Below are positions 1 to 13,313 of a stretch of 64,000 bases of DNA, piece after piece. Source of the DNA: Bugula neritina (taxonomy: Eukaryota; Bryozoa; Gymnolaemata; Cheilostomatida; Bugulidae). The stretch lies in the NCBI GenBank assembly GCA_964035545.1, contig OZ037769.1:3379001-3443000 (forward strand). The letters are read 5' to 3'. Each line of letters starts with the position of its first letter. Positions within the stretch are counted from its first letter, which is position 1. A program made the translations under genes and the position numbers. The notes below the pieces were generated by a model. The model was not told where the DNA came from and ran no database searches. It saw only the letters and a list, made by a program, of their open reading frames with translations.

Positions 1-100
1 TAGTCTGTGACATCACAACAGTAACCAGTAGCGTCACAACTCTAGTCTGTGACATCACAACAGTAATCAGTAGCGTCACAACTCTAGTCTGTGACATCAC
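1..100. repeat. 42-bp tandem repeat, 2.4 copies, cut by window edge
   Basis: Units start at 1, 43 and 85 and are nearly identical. Each holds TGTGACATCAC and AGCGTCAC, which resemble CREB/ATF half-sites. The array may continue to the left. Read on the minus strand it is open as 14-residue units, but I see no good reason to call it an exon. Confidence 0.85.
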
Positions 101-900
101 TAACTGTAAGAGGAACTCGAGGCAGCACCAAAGGGCAGACAAACACAATTTAGCTGCTGACCAGTCCGTCATGCACTCAATCTCAACAACTTGTTCTGAG
201 TTATAACAACTTTTATTTAAAAACTAAATTATAAAACAACTGTTTATCTCATATAAAATCAGGGAATCTCTAATACTCTATGTCACCGTTACATATATAT
301 TTCAAGTTTAAACAAATTGTTAACTCAAGATTCCAAACGTGGAAAACATGCATTGCTAATTCACGCAATTTATACAAGAAACAAGAGTGTGTAAAGAATA
401 AATAGCATAACTTGGGTCATTAATTTACTTTGTGATTTGAAACAATTTAATAACTGCACTGATATAATGAATCAAAGGGGACATCAAAGGGATAACATGG
501 CATTCATAAAACATGTAGCTGTGTTTATTCAGGTGGATAACTAAATAACAGTTGTTGTTTTATAAGGTCAGCTATTGTTAGGTTTGAGTTATGAGTACAA
601 ATTACGTTCCAGCAGTATTATGTAATTTATTAATTTAATTGTTTTTGCTACATCAGTTTAATTTTTTGATTACCACGTCCTATGTTCGATCTTAGTTCAG
701 TAAACTGATTTGAACAGAATTAGTTTATAAAAAAAGTTCAATAAATCAAGTTTTTTCAGAAAGTTTATTTTGCTAACTTAGTTGCTTACTTTAGCCGACA
801 TTCACTGTAGATATCTCTACCATTGAAAAGGTTTCACTAAAGCTATAGCTTATTGATTACACAGTTACTACTAAGTTTCATATAGGAATAGACTTCTTAC
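100..900. other. AT-rich sequence, no gene seen
   Basis: Probably the last intron or 3' region of the minus-strand gene. No convincing exon was found that continues phase 1 from the donor after 901. Confidence 0.5.
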
Positions 901-3900
901 CAGCTCTGTTGGCACTTTCCTCTATGATGATTGCGGGTTGACTCTGAGTCAACCGTTTCTTATGTCTTCGAGACTTGGACCTCCGCCCAGCGTGATCACC
1001 TTCTACAGAGAAAGCTAATGGCTACAGAGAGACCCCAAAGGTAGCAAATACTACCTCCAGACACACAAAACCTTAATATTCAATACGGTAAAACAACTGG
1101 CTTTGAAAATACGTATGCAATGAATGCAAAAGTACAAGGAAAATCAAATCATTTAATTAAAACTGCAATTTGAGTCTAAAAAACTTACCCAAAGAAAGAA
1201 ACTAAAGTTACTAATAATACTACTTCGGTTGTATTTGCATCTCTAGCCAGCAATATAGTTGTCACATTTTTGTGTAACTGAATCGACCAATCAATGAGCC
1301 AGTTTGAAATGAACTCTGACCTGCCATTTCAAGTTTGAGACGTTCTTCCTCGCTGTCCGACAAATCAACTTTAGCTTTCTTTGATTCCTCGGCCTGAGCC
1401 GCTGCCAACTCCTTCTCTTTCTGCTCGGCATCATGCTTAGCTTGATTCTCTAACAGCTGCCACTCCCTTTTCACATACCTGGTGTGTGTGTATATATATA
1501 ATACTCATAATCTATTTAAACTATATTAATACAATATAATACAGTAAAACATTATATATTATAATACAATATATAGCATCATGCAATATAATGTAGTATA
1601 ACATAATATAAAACAATACAATATAACACAATATATTATATTACAATATAGCGTAATATAATACAATATAATACAATACAATACAGCTTGCTATAATATA
1701 ATATAACATCATATAATACGATACAAAATAATAATCAAATGCAAGTTAAAGGAAGAACAAATTTGATGTAAATTTAATAAAAAAAAGTCAACAGCTCTCA
1801 TGATGCAGGTAGAACACCCATGTGCCAGTAAATTGTGCAGCCTTTAGAAGTCGTGGCAAGTTTTCTTTTTAAAAATTCAAGCTCTAGAGATATAACTCTC
1901 TCCAAAAGAGTAACACAAAAATGTTACCCTCAAAGTCAAAGGGCAAGAAAATTGCAACCGTATCGTATTTGATTTTAAGTAATGCATAGACATATAAACA
2001 TATACTATATTATAGACATATGTTTAATTTGCATCACACTATATTATAAGCATATATTTACTTTACACCGCACTATATTACAAGTAAATGCTTACTTTGC
2101 ATCGTAAATCAGATCAACGTAAGTACATTGGAGGTAGTGTTCTAAACTTCGAGGAAACGCAATCTTTCTCCGACATGTTTTCACCAATAAAAGAAGTCGA
2201 GACAACTCTTCCAGCATAAATGGTGTGACTGTAACAATAAATTCAACTTACTTACTCAAGACACAAACAAACTTTTAAACTCAATACAACTCAGAACAAT
2301 AATTATATTATCAATATTAGAAACTAGATAACTTTGATAGCTGTGAAGAGATGACGCAGCTGTGAACAGTGTTTGTGTGAAACTATAAATTGTATAGGAA
2401 AAAATGATTATATCCCAACTTCCTGTAGGTCCGACTGACAATGTGAATGACTGAATGATGAGTGTGACTATGATCAGTGACTGTGAGTGTGACTAGTAAG
2501 GTGTGACAGCCTGAGTAATTTTAAACAGCAGGTCTGAATAAATATTTTTATGTGAAAATTAGCTGTGAAGTTGTTACCTGACTTATTCTGATGTAACGCG
2601 AGTCTGGTTGAGTCATAGTCCTGCATTACTCCTGCCAGCAACTGGTTCTTAATGTTGGCAAACGTTGAGGAAATTTCTGGAAGTAGACTCTCCTTAACTC
2701 CCCCTGAGACATACCAGATATTCGATACAGTTTTCTATATTGTATATGGAATTAATTCACAGAGCTGGTTCATAAAATTAATGATGTCCCAGCGTATAGA
2801 AACATAAAATTAAAAGGAAGGAGATATAGATTTGTTTTCATAAAGGGTCATTGTGCATATCATCAAACAAATATAAAATAAATAATTGATTAACTGAAAT
2901 TAATTACTGAAGTAGCTGAACACTTTAGCTAACAGCTACTAAAGATACCTGCCCATCGATTTATATAGCAAAGTATATTTAGATTTAATAATACAACTAT
3001 CAGCCTCATTAGAGATGCATCCTGTAGGTGAAATAACATTACGGGTTGTCATGTAAGAAATGAATATACAGGCATCCATTTAGTGAGATGGCCAAGGAAA
3101 ATGTACCGAGCCAGTTTAGGGGCTAGTAGCCCTAGATATATATCTAGCATAGAAAGGGAGAGCTAAACTTTATTACATGGCACACAATTGGCTCAGACTG
3201 TTCTATTGTATTGCAACACATTATATTAGGACACAATATAATAGGGTTGCTAGAAAAACACTTCTGTTGAAAAACACTCAGGTCAAGCACAACTTTATTT
3301 ACTGTTACCCAATCTATTGACAAAAGTATGAAAGGGTTGCATGTTTCAACAGCAATAACAATAACAAAGCCGATCATTTTGATCAAATGTTGCTAACCTA
3401 AAAGCTCTATTGCAGGGCCACATATGACCCAGCTGCATTTGGACAGACACAATCTCAAATTCACATGTAATCTACTTGCATAGGCTAACTATATTGTGTG
3501 TAACAGTAAACCACAATATGTATAATAGTTATAAACTTTTTGCTAAAGACTTCCTTGCAAGTACTCTCTGCTACTTAACCTCCCCCTTTTTAAGCAATAA
3601 TGTTTGGACAAAGTGAAGCTACTAAACATTTACACCTGTATCAGTGTGCGTGTTTCTTTGACATATGCCAACTGGTGGGCAAAGGACTTGAACAGAAGGT
3701 GTTTTACGCAAAATTATTAAAATGCAAATTAAATCTATTTGCCAGAGCAAATGAATGAGCATCGGTTCAAGCATACACGTAGATTGATGTACACACACAT
3801 AAAGCACATGGTATTAGACAATAAGTACGAATAACAAGTAAATACACAGACTTTACTACCTTGGTTCTCTTCCTCATCTCCACTCTTACTATCTTTATAA

Positions 3901-4034
3901 AACGAAGCTAGTTTAGGATTGAGATGAGCGTAGCGCAGGCTCTGTGGCAACTCCTCAGCATTCTTTTTATACCTTTTCTGCGGCTGCCTGAATGGCAGCT
4001 GATCAAAGAAAAAGGAGTCTTCACTAGCCAACAT
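901..4034 (-). CDS. Unrecognised charged protein, 3' end unresolved
   Basis: Five coding exons join in phase with GT-AG borders: 4034-3860, 2703-2578, 2228-2096, 1478-1321 and 1002-901, giving about 231 residues from an ATG at 4034. The start MLASEDSFFFDQLPFRQPQK is basic and aromatic. A central part reads as amphipathic helix (TPFMLEELSRLLLLVKTCRR, then a segment ending YVDLIYDAKYVKREW). It is followed by an acidic/lysine-rich probable coiled coil (KHDAEQKEKELAAAQAEESK) and a basic stretch (GRRSKSRRHKKR). The donor after 901 (GTAAGAAG) implies at least one more exon at lower coordinates, which I could not place. I do not recognise the family. The start lies head-to-head with LRGUK, 1.64 kb apart, so a shared ciliary or sperm role is possible but only inferred. 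Confident that it is coding, not of its function. Confidence 0.7.
1500..1740. repeat. AT-rich degenerate repeat (AATATAATACA-type)
   Basis: Intronic low-complexity tract of short overlapping variants of ATAATACAATAT in the unknown minus-strand gene. It lies about 20 bp upstream of the acceptor of exon 1478-1321. Confidence 0.75.
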
Positions 4035-5675
4035 GGTGAAGTCTATAAAGCAAATATCAAAAATTTAAAAAATAATATGGTAGAATCAATAACAGTTTTC
4101 ATTGTTGGCTACGATAATTTTTTTCATCTTTGAATAAACTGTGAATTTCTCATTTATAAAAACAATTTAGCAGCATAAAACTTTAAGTTACAACAGAATA
4201 TCTTTTAAAAAACATTATTTTCTAGTACAAAATTAAGAATAAAACAAATTAGTAACAACACATGTTAGCTGAGTGTTGGCAAGATTGAATTTAGAAACTT
4301 AATTTCAACTCAAGAGAAACCTGGATAGTATTAAAATGCTATGTCTAAATTTCATAGCACTTGAGGTACTGCAAACTTACTGACTAACAGCCTCATACTG
4401 TAGAGAAAATATGACTTCCATAAAACTCACGTTGATAAAAAATTGAACAAAGTAATTTCATGTATGTCATTATATAATGAAAACTATGGCAAAAGCATCA
4501 AATAGTGATTAAACTGAAACATGGAATAGCAGGTGATTTGTTTGCGATCTTTAGTTTACTTATTTTGAAATTATTGGATAGTCAATTTGAGTTGAATTGC
4601 ATAAAATTTTATAACCATTTCTTTTTACTACACAACTTAAATTTACTTTTTCAAGAAAATGAAGAATATAATTTTAAAAAAAACAGAATTTTTTTTCAAA
4701 TGCAAGTTTAAGTTTTTAATCTTCCATAACTCTTACTCTATCATTTAGCACTTGACAAATGATAAATATTAGCGACATGTACAAAGCTATAAATAAAGTA
4801 TATTGTGATTTAGTATACCAATATTATTATCATTAATGTTTGCAACTGATAATTAATAAATAATTAAATTATAACATTACACTTACGACTTATAAACTAT
4901 TATTTATAAAACTTAAAGCATAACCTAAGACCATTTCCCATGCTAAAAATAGTTAGCTTTCAGTGTTTCAGCTTCATACAACTACTTTGCTACAATGAGG
5001 TGTGCTTTTAGGTTAATTCATTGGCTTTTTAAATTCTTCCTTTTATACTTTACTATAGTATAAGTATAAGGTTGATAATACTCAGTATGAATATAAGTAT
5101 TGGATTATTTTTTCATTTTATCAGCATTACTAATTTAGAGGCGTGCTAAAAGTTAATTGCTATAACTATAACTATTAGTAAAGTTCAGCCTGAACTTAAA
5201 CTTAAAGTTAAACTTGAGTTTGACTTTGACAGTTTTACTTTTACTTTTAGTTTACCTTGGTTGATGCTATTTTTGTGGTTGAATTGACAACTGAGTACTG
5301 CAATTTTCAACTAATCATCGTTGTTAAAAATTCAGCTTCAATTTCAAGTAGCATGGACTTTCTCAGGTCAGTTATTTGTTTATAGTAATTTGAATATGAA
5401 AGTTACAAAAGAAAATAGAGCCACTTAATTACTCGTTGCCATGCTCAAGGTCTGCTTCCGTTGACGAACCTGTTTTTAACTTTGTTGGTTGAGTTTCTTC
5501 AACATTGATTGGATGATGTCTTAGCTGAAAGATTTAATAAAATGTTATTTGGAATGCTGTTAGTGCGGTTCTTTTTCTACTACCTGACTATAATATGCGA
5601 CTTTATTTAGTCGTTGCAAATTATATAGAAACCGATCTTTAAGAACTGACATTCATTTGGTATCCAAGAAACAAC
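4035..5675. other. Divergent intergenic region
   Basis: AT-rich spacer between the start of the minus-strand unknown gene and the LRGUK start. It must hold both promoters and 5' UTRs. No CpG island or clear TATA box stands out. The short open frames here have no coding character. Confidence 0.5.
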
Positions 5676-7004
5676 ATGGCGAGCTCTGGAGATGGTGAAC
5701 CTGTTCAGTATCTTTACACACCTGATTTAGATGATGAATTCTATCAACAAAATCTTATGCTGACACATCCAACAAATATTTTAAAACTTGATGAGGAAGA
5801 ATTTACTAACCCAACACGATCTACAGCGCTAGGAGATAGTCGATTTGAAGGAGAAATTGATGATAACTATCCAAGTTTAACTCAACTTCAACTTGACAAT
5901 CGCAATCATAACAACAATGACAATGACTATGAAGACGATGTGCAGGATATGATAGAGGTATTAAGATAATAAATGCAACTTTTTTTATAATATTTAGCTA
6001 ATAAATATAATATACACAATATTTTGTTTTTATTCATAATGAAGCCAAGTCTTTTCGCCCTGATCGTATGACTAATATAGTAATAGTTATTATAATACTA
6101 TTACTAATAGTAATAGTATTAGTATAAGTATTGGTAAGCCTATTGCATGCATCACTTAAAAATGAATTTAAGTTGACAATTTTTTAGTTATCTCCTGATG
6201 GAGTATTAGACGAAGAAACAATATCTCAAGGGTTGGATAATTTAGGAAGAAATGCTGATGGAACCTGCCAGGTGTTTCTTGATTGCACCGTTTCTGTAAG
6301 TAGAGAATACAAATTGGAATGTTTGTATGTAATTCTAGTATGTTGACATTGCACTGCAAGTGTGAAACTAATTCTAGTGATTCTAGTACAGTCAACTAAT
6401 GATCAGATCAAAGCAGAATTTAAGTTTCAGTTCTAGTTCTCTTCTATAACAGTGGACAAAGTTATTTAACACTAGTGTATATTTAATTTGAATGTAGATC
6501 TTAATAAAATAAATTTTACTATTAAAACTGTTGTTGAAATGTTTAGCCACTTACTTTACTCATAATGCTCCCTTAATTTTTAAAACAGAGTATGCGTTAA
6601 GAGTTTTTCCAGATATCATTATGACTTACAACTGTGATAAGCATACAGCTATTAAAGATCTCTTTAATATTTTAGGGCTACAATTTGACAGACATTACCC
6701 TCTTCAAAGGCTACGTTCACCTTCAAAAAATTGACATATCATATAACAGTCTAACAGGTAGGCCAAATATCGAGAGTTTCAAAATAAAAAATAACACTGA
6801 CCGCTCTTACCTTGTAAAATTGTTGGTAGCATCATTTTTCAGAATTTGATGTGATGTGTTGTCTTTTGTCATTTTCTTATACTATTAGACAATTTAAGAC
6901 TTACTGAACCTTTAAAGAAAAGTTGCTAGCTGCAATTAAAACTACTACTACTACTGCTGCTACTGCTGCTGCGGCTGCTAGTGCTACTTCTACTGCTAGT
7001 GCTG

Positions 7005-7091
<87 letters not shown>

Positions 7092-10000
7092 ATAACTATA
7101 ATGATACACTGTAGACATCAGTGCGCTGAGCAGTATCCACCACCTCATAGAACTAGATTGTTCACACAACCAGCTGACAGAGTGTCTCACACTGAGTCCA
7201 GCTCCTGCAAACCTCAGATATGCTAACTTCTCTTTCAACGCCATCTCCAGCATTCCAGATCTTTCTGAGTATGAGTGCTTGGAGTATCTCAACCTTGACA
7301 GTATCCTTGATGATAACCATTTAACTTCCTCTGTTTAAGAATATGAGCAGTGGAAAACTTTAAAAAAAATGTGTAAATTGCAAAATTAATGAACTTAATG
7401 CATGCTTCAGGCTATTTGTAAAGTAAACATTCTAGTTTTGAGTTATCTAATATTTGTATTTTAAATTTGCTACACGATTAGTCATGAAGATGAGCACCTA
7501 AACTTGTAAAACTTGCTGCTGTTCTTTATAGTTTGTTCACTAAATAATTTAGCAATTTAGTACCATCACATAAGTTTGACTTGAATCTTTGTGTGAAAGT
7601 CTGCTATTAGCACAATATTACTTAATTCAAGAAATGTATGATGTCGATTAAAATTATAGTCAAGTGTTTTAGGTTATAGTTTTTAAAAAGCGATTTTGAA
7701 ATTTAAGTGAGATTAAAAAAACTCTTTTAAAAGACTGATTTTACTAAAGTTTTGTTTTAGTTCACACTTAAGTTTATCTTTCTGAGCAACACATTAGACA
7801 ACAACATATCTGAAATGAATGGTTTGTCAAACTGCAAGAGACTTCGTACCCTGAGTCTGGCTCACAATCACATCAAGAAAATGCAAGGAATGTCCGGGTT
7901 GAACATCAGAAATCTGTGTCTGGTTAGTTGCTATGACACAACTCTCCTGTCTTCTGCAGTATTTAGAAAGAACTTTAAAAACGTTTTCATTTATAAGTTA
8001 TAAGGCCTACTCACTTGGTTTGAACTGTTGTCCAATTCTTTTATAGAAATACAATGAGCTCTCAGCAATAGAGAACCTCGAGACTTTAACTTTCCTCCAG
8101 ACAATTGACCTCTCCGGAAATAAAATTAGAAGTTTGCTGGGACTTGATCGACATGATTTGCTCGAATGCATAGACTTGGAGAACAATGAGGTGATTACTA
8201 ATGCTAAATGTTGAGCCTAGTGTTAACGGTTAATGTATTATTTTCTAAAAATTTTGTATTACAGTTGATGTTATGAAATAAACATAGTACAAGTTTCGGA
8301 ACAGCAGTGGTCTATTGGTTAAAACAATGACTCAGTTTGACACAGGTCATAGATTGAAATCCCACTAAAGCCTTTGCATGGTGATGTCAGGAAGAGGGTC
8401 ATTTTACTTAATTTAGTACACACTGGATATCTTCAGTTTTTGGCTATTTTTCACAATTTAGCTGATAATGAACATGGTTTTTTGGCTAAAACTAGTAAAA
8501 CACCAATAAATACACCTAAACAATCAAAGTTCTTTTTAATTTTGCTTCATTTCCTATGTTTTTCTCTAATTATTCAGCTAGTTTTGGTCACGGACCGTTA
8601 CGGTTTTTTCGTAACGGTCTGCACATATAGAATATTAAGTGCATATGACAATGACCTGTGCTTTAATGTTGGGGAATCCCCTCCCAGCCTTTTCTGTTAT
8701 GCGTAGTTAAAACCAGCACATAAAAATACCATGTATAGTAAATTTCAATTGATTTTGAGCAAACTTTAATATTAGGTCATAAGTTGCTGGTGTGTACTAA
8801 ATGAAGTAAACTGACTCAAGAGCATTCAGTCATAATGGCTCTTGTTACATAAGAGAAATGAGTCTTTAGCTCGCTTAAAAGTAGGAGGTTCTCATAGGGA
8901 TGAAGGCAAGCAAAAATGTAGGTTTATGAAACACATACTTGGTAATATAGGATAGAGATCATGGAGTTGCAAACAAGAACTTATACTTTGTAGGTTATAG
9001 ACATCACGGAGGTGAAGTTTATAAAGGACTTAGGTATGCTGAGAGATTTGAATTTGCTGAGGAACCCAATTCAAGAGTTGCCGGATTACAGACTCCTAGT
9101 CTTGTTTAGAATACCAAAACTCAAAGACTTGGACAGAAAGAAAGTTGATGTTAAGGAGAAGGTTAGTGATTCATCAAGTGTTGAATCATTATATTAAAAC
9201 CTCTAAAATTATGTTCAAACGACGTCATGCAGCTTCACATAAACACTATGCCAAGTGTGTTGTATTTAATTACTATCACTAGGTGCTAGTCGTATATAGT
9301 TACTAGTGTTTGATACTGGTTCTATATACTTACTATTACTTGGTACTAGTTATAAATAACTAGTATCATTAGGTACTGACTGTATTTAGTTACTAGTATT
9401 AGACACTGATTGAATGTAATTACTATCACTAGGTACTGGCTGTATATATAATTATTAGTACTAGATGTACTGGTTGTATATAGTTACTAGTATCACTAGA
9501 TACTGGTTGTATATAGTCACCATCACTAGACACTGTTTCACTATCACTAGATGTACTGGTTGAATATCACATATAGGTGTCGGCAACTAACCTGTTTGAT
9601 CCACCAATCGAAGTGATAGCCCAGAGAGACCATGTGATGCATACAGTGTACTCATTTCTCCAGCCCAAGTGCATTATGGAAAGGTAAGGAACTAATCTGC
9701 ATGTTCATGTTACTCAAAATCTTTGTTCTCATCTGCAAAAATATATACAATCTTTTTTCGCTGCTACTGGTGAAATATATACTTTTTTACAGTTTTAGTT
9801 CTTAGTTATTGTAAATTTTAGTATAATATAGTGTTTAATAAATTCAGTTGTTTATTACGGCTTTCCATGTACACAAAACGGGAAGCAATTAAGAAAAATA
9901 TGTACATAGTTTTTATACATAGGATATATTAAATTTAATGCTGTGTGAATAAAATGATTGTAATTGAGTTATTTTTCTATTGAATCTGTTTTCTGTTTTA

Positions 10001-13000
10001 TTGATTTGTAATTTTGAAATGAGTTGAGCGGGTCTCAATGCAATAGGATAGGTTTGTTATAAAATATATAGTATAGTGTAAAATACTTATGAAATATATT
10101 TGCACTTCAGTAGGTTTTGCTTTCAGAATTTGTATTTCACATAATTTGCAGCACATTGCCAAGCGTAGAGACTCCTTATCCTATGCTTGTCTTGGTTGGA
10201 CCTCAAGGAGCAGGGAAAAAAGATTTAGCTCAAAAACTGGTTGAAGAATTCTCAGACTACTTTGGCTACGGGTGAGAGCAAATAGAATTTAATAGTTAAA
10301 CTACAGTTCTTTTATGTTTTAATTTTGCCGCTTCATTGCCAAGTTCAGTTATAGGTTTCTCTCATAGTATGTGCACGTTTAGCTATTTTTACTGAATCTA
10401 ACAATCATTTGTGGTTCTAAATATTGGCATGTTCTATCAGCACTCCAAACCGAGAGACATAAATTTGAAATAAGAATTAAGGCTATGCACACCATGTTTG
10501 TGCATGTATGCTCTGCTTCCCTATTATCTTTTTGAATCTAATTTTGCAATGATAGGTAATAAAATGGTTTAACTATAAAAGCACAATGTTTTTCTCAGTA
10601 ACATTCGTGTCGCAAAATTATGTTACAGAGAATTTACATACCATCACATATAAATGATTACATTTGTTCATATGTTTGATTCATGTAAAACTTGACTATT
10701 TAAACAGATAATTTACTAACATATCTGTTGTGACCCTTTAAAAGCTGAAAGTAAATCCAACCATCTGTTTCTTTACCTATTTTTGTTAAATTTGATATTT
10801 TTTATGGAAGAGTGGCCTTAGATTTACCTTATTGTTTGAGATACTTATTTCAGCCATCTTGTTAGTAGACAATTTCAGCCATCTTAGTGCTCATATCTCT
10901 TTCTCTGTCAACAGTGTCTGTCACACTACCCGAAAACGCCAGGCCGAAGAGATTCACGGTAAAGACTACAAGTTTGTGTCCATTGAAGAGTTTGAAGAGC
11001 TGATAAAGCTGGGATGTTTCATTCAGACTAACATGTATAATGCACAATGGTATGGGCTGAGTATGGATTCTATAGAGAGCATTGCAGCAGAAGGACTGGC
11101 TACAGTTGTGAACATGGAACTGGAGGTATGGCCTAACAAAACAAAGTATTACTAATCATAATAATACTTTGTTTTCAATTGAGCTATAGCAAGCATGTTT
11201 TTGTATATTATTTTCTATGTTTTTTAATTCAAGCAATTTTTGTCAAATTTTAGAACTTGAAACTTACTGAGTTTACACTCTATGACATGGGGGCGTAATA
11301 ATAGTAACTATTTCAGCATCTAGATTTCGCCTATGCTATAAAATTGATTTTTATAAAATACCGAGTTAGTAATATAGTTGGTGATCAGTCCCAAGTTTTC
11401 TAATTATGACAAAAGACAAGTTTAAATAATGTGTCTCAAACCATTCAGAATTTACTAAATAAATAGCTTGCAGTGGCTGACAGAGGTAAATCTATGTTTT
11501 TGTGACATCTTGTAAATGCACTTCAACTCTTTAGGGTGTCCTGACGTTAAAGAAGACGCATTTTTCACCGAGATACGTGCTGATTCTCCCAATGAGTCAC
11601 GAGGCACACGAGAAAAGACTGAGATCTCGAGACATGTACACAGACGGGCACATTGCAGACATCCTCAAACGAACTCAGATGTACACAGACTACAACCAAG
11701 ATCACCCGGGCTTCTTTGACTTCATGATTAACAGTGGTACAATTGATAAATTCTATACAGCAGTTTGGTTCACCTACAATGTTGTATACATGGCTGCATG
11801 CACTCATTTTTATACTTTTGCAGCCGATTGTTTACTCGCAAAAGTTTATAGTCACTATCCCACAGGAGCAATTATGACTGGATGCTCCTCCTAACATCGC
11901 CAATGGCCTTTACTGGGGTTCAAAGCGCGCTTCATGCTAACTAAGCCAAACGCTTTAATCCCCAGACTGCCCCCTCAGATGTTTACTGATAATTATAATT
12001 TAAATAAATGTTCCTGCAATTCAACTGCATGTTCCCTTTCAGTGAGACTAAAGCAATGTTTATTCACAGATGATATCGGCGCTGCATACGTCACTCTCAG
12101 ACGTCTAATTCTGGAATATCTCGGAATGAACGTCTCAAATACAGACGAATCTGTAAAATCAGGATCAGGTAGACAGTCGGCGGGCTCTCAAGGGTCTCGA
12201 CCTGGCACTGGGGGCAGAGGCTATAAGTTACAAAACATCGATGAAAGTAATCCCAAAGGAAGCGTGGTAGGGATAATTCCAAATAATTTTTTGGTTTATT
12301 CACCACAATGTGTAGCAGATTACTAAACAGTGGTATATGTTTTAGCTGGAGGCGTCTTTTATCAGAAGAAAGGAACAAGCTATGGACGCTGTCATTGGAT
12401 ACATTCCCTCCTTGTATGAACAGATTGTTCACAAGTGAGACATCATTAACTTGCTACAAATAGAATGCAAAGAAAATTTTATGATATACCTTTTACATAG
12501 TTTATCCCCATTCTACATTGCTTATAACATAGTTGATATTTGTATTAATTATGATGCATGTATAAGTATAATATATACATTATATTGTTATATATTATTT
12601 ACCATATAATTAAGATATGTACACTATATTATATTGTTACCTATAATGTAGTCATGATATACATAAATAATATATCTAACATGTTAAGATTATATTATAT
12701 TGCATATTCCTTTTTTGTCATTATACTCCGAGAAGTTATTAGACTAACATTTACATTTCCCAGAATGCCCAGAACAGCGCCGGCAGATTTGCCATCACAG
12801 CTTGGATTAGACGGAGTGCGACCAGTTTCCCAGACGATGCAGCAGGGAGCGACTAGAGCAGACAGCTGCAACACAACCACAAGTGCTGCCAGCTCAAGCA
12901 CCGGCAGCACAGCTACAGAATCTCACAGTAGAAGTAGGAGTGCTGCGGAGTCTGTGGATGATGAAGTGCTGGAAAATGGTGAGCAGGGGAGATAAATCTC

Positions 13001-13313
13001 AATATCAAAAAGCATTTCGTTGACTCTATTACATATAATATATACTTAGATTCACCATCAAATAATTCTTAGATTGGTTTATAGTAAACTATTATAGCTA
13101 AAAATACTCTTTGTGACTCCTAATGCTTCATCTTAAATTGTAGAGAAAAATCTTCCCACTGAAATCATCAACAGAATACAGCTGATGTCTGGCAGCCTAA
13201 CAGACACTGACTTAGCCACATCCACAGACCGACCACCCAGCAGCAGGTTGGGCTCAGCTAGGTTTCAGGTGCTGCCGCCAATTGCTGACAAACCTACTGG
13301 AATGGCTGCCTGA
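5676..13313 (+). CDS. LRGUK: Leucine-rich repeat and guanylate kinase domain protein (LRGUK)
   Basis: Fifteen exons join in phase: 5676-5957, 6188-6295, 6676-6757, 7115-7300, 7798-7922, 8047-8190, 8994-9161, 9577-9683, 10152-10271, 10915-11125, 11535-11736, 12070-12266, 12346-12434, 12764-12978, 13144-13313. They give about 801 residues, close to the vertebrate protein. The acidic N-terminus is followed by leucine-rich repeats of the SDS22 type (HLQKIDISYNSL, LRTLSLAHNHI, LQTIDLSGNKI, LECIDLENNE), an LRR cap, then a guanylate kinase-like domain from exon 9. The P-loop is GPQGAGKKDL: the Ser/Thr expected after GK is Lys, so nucleotide phosphotransfer is doubtful, as in the degenerate vertebrate loop. 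The Ser/Thr-rich tail ends near LPPIADK. In mammals LRGUK acts in sperm head shaping and axoneme growth. A polyadenylation signal AATAAA lies at 13545. Family assignment is strong. Confidence 0.95.
6938..7090. repeat. (CTA)n trinucleotide microsatellite
   Basis: About 50 units, impure at the left (GCT variants) and pure at the right. It ends about 24 bp before the acceptor of LRGUK exon 4. Long Thr and Leu runs in its open frames are artefacts of the repeat. Confidence 0.95.
8302..8930 (+). repeat. tRNA-derived SINE, interrupted by a foldback MITE
   Basis: The head at about 8302-8395 shows a box A-like GTGGTCTATTGGTTA and a decayed box B, then GGTGATGTCAGGAAGA. The body resumes at 8822 with GCATTCAGTCATAATGGCTC. 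The same order is uninterrupted in the copy at 42591-42817. The gap is exactly the MITE at 8396-8817. LRGUK intron. Confidence 0.75.
8396..8817. mobile_element. Inverted-repeat MITE, copy 1
   Basis: Ends are GGGTCATTTTACTT and AAGTAAACTGACTC, which are inverted repeats, flanked by a 4-bp direct repeat AAGA (8392-8395 and 8818-8821). The left half matches the element at 19377 closely. The right half is mostly unrelated apart from the outer 30 or so bases. It has no open frame for a transposase and is inserted in an older SINE. Confidence 0.8.
9270..9576. repeat. Degenerate minisatellite abutting an acceptor
   Basis: Diverged units of about 40-45 bp built on ACTATCACTAGGTACTGGTT and GTATATAGTTACTAGT. 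The array runs into the acceptor of LRGUK exon 9577-9683. Confidence 0.75.

Noticed and set aside
1-165. Possible last exon of the unknown minus-strand gene
   Set aside because: An open frame from the acceptor at about 155 runs through the 42-bp repeat, but the protein is hydrophobic and repetitive and no stop is reached; phase agreement alone is weak evidence.
6923-7226. Poly-Thr and poly-Leu open frames
   Set aside because: Translation of the (CTA)n tract. The real LRGUK exon begins at 7115 in a different frame.
12558-12763. Upstream extension of the open frame into LRGUK exon 14
   Set aside because: The AT-rich stretch encoding YIILLYIIYH is intron; a CAG acceptor at 12761-12763 and phase 2 from exon 13 set the exon start.
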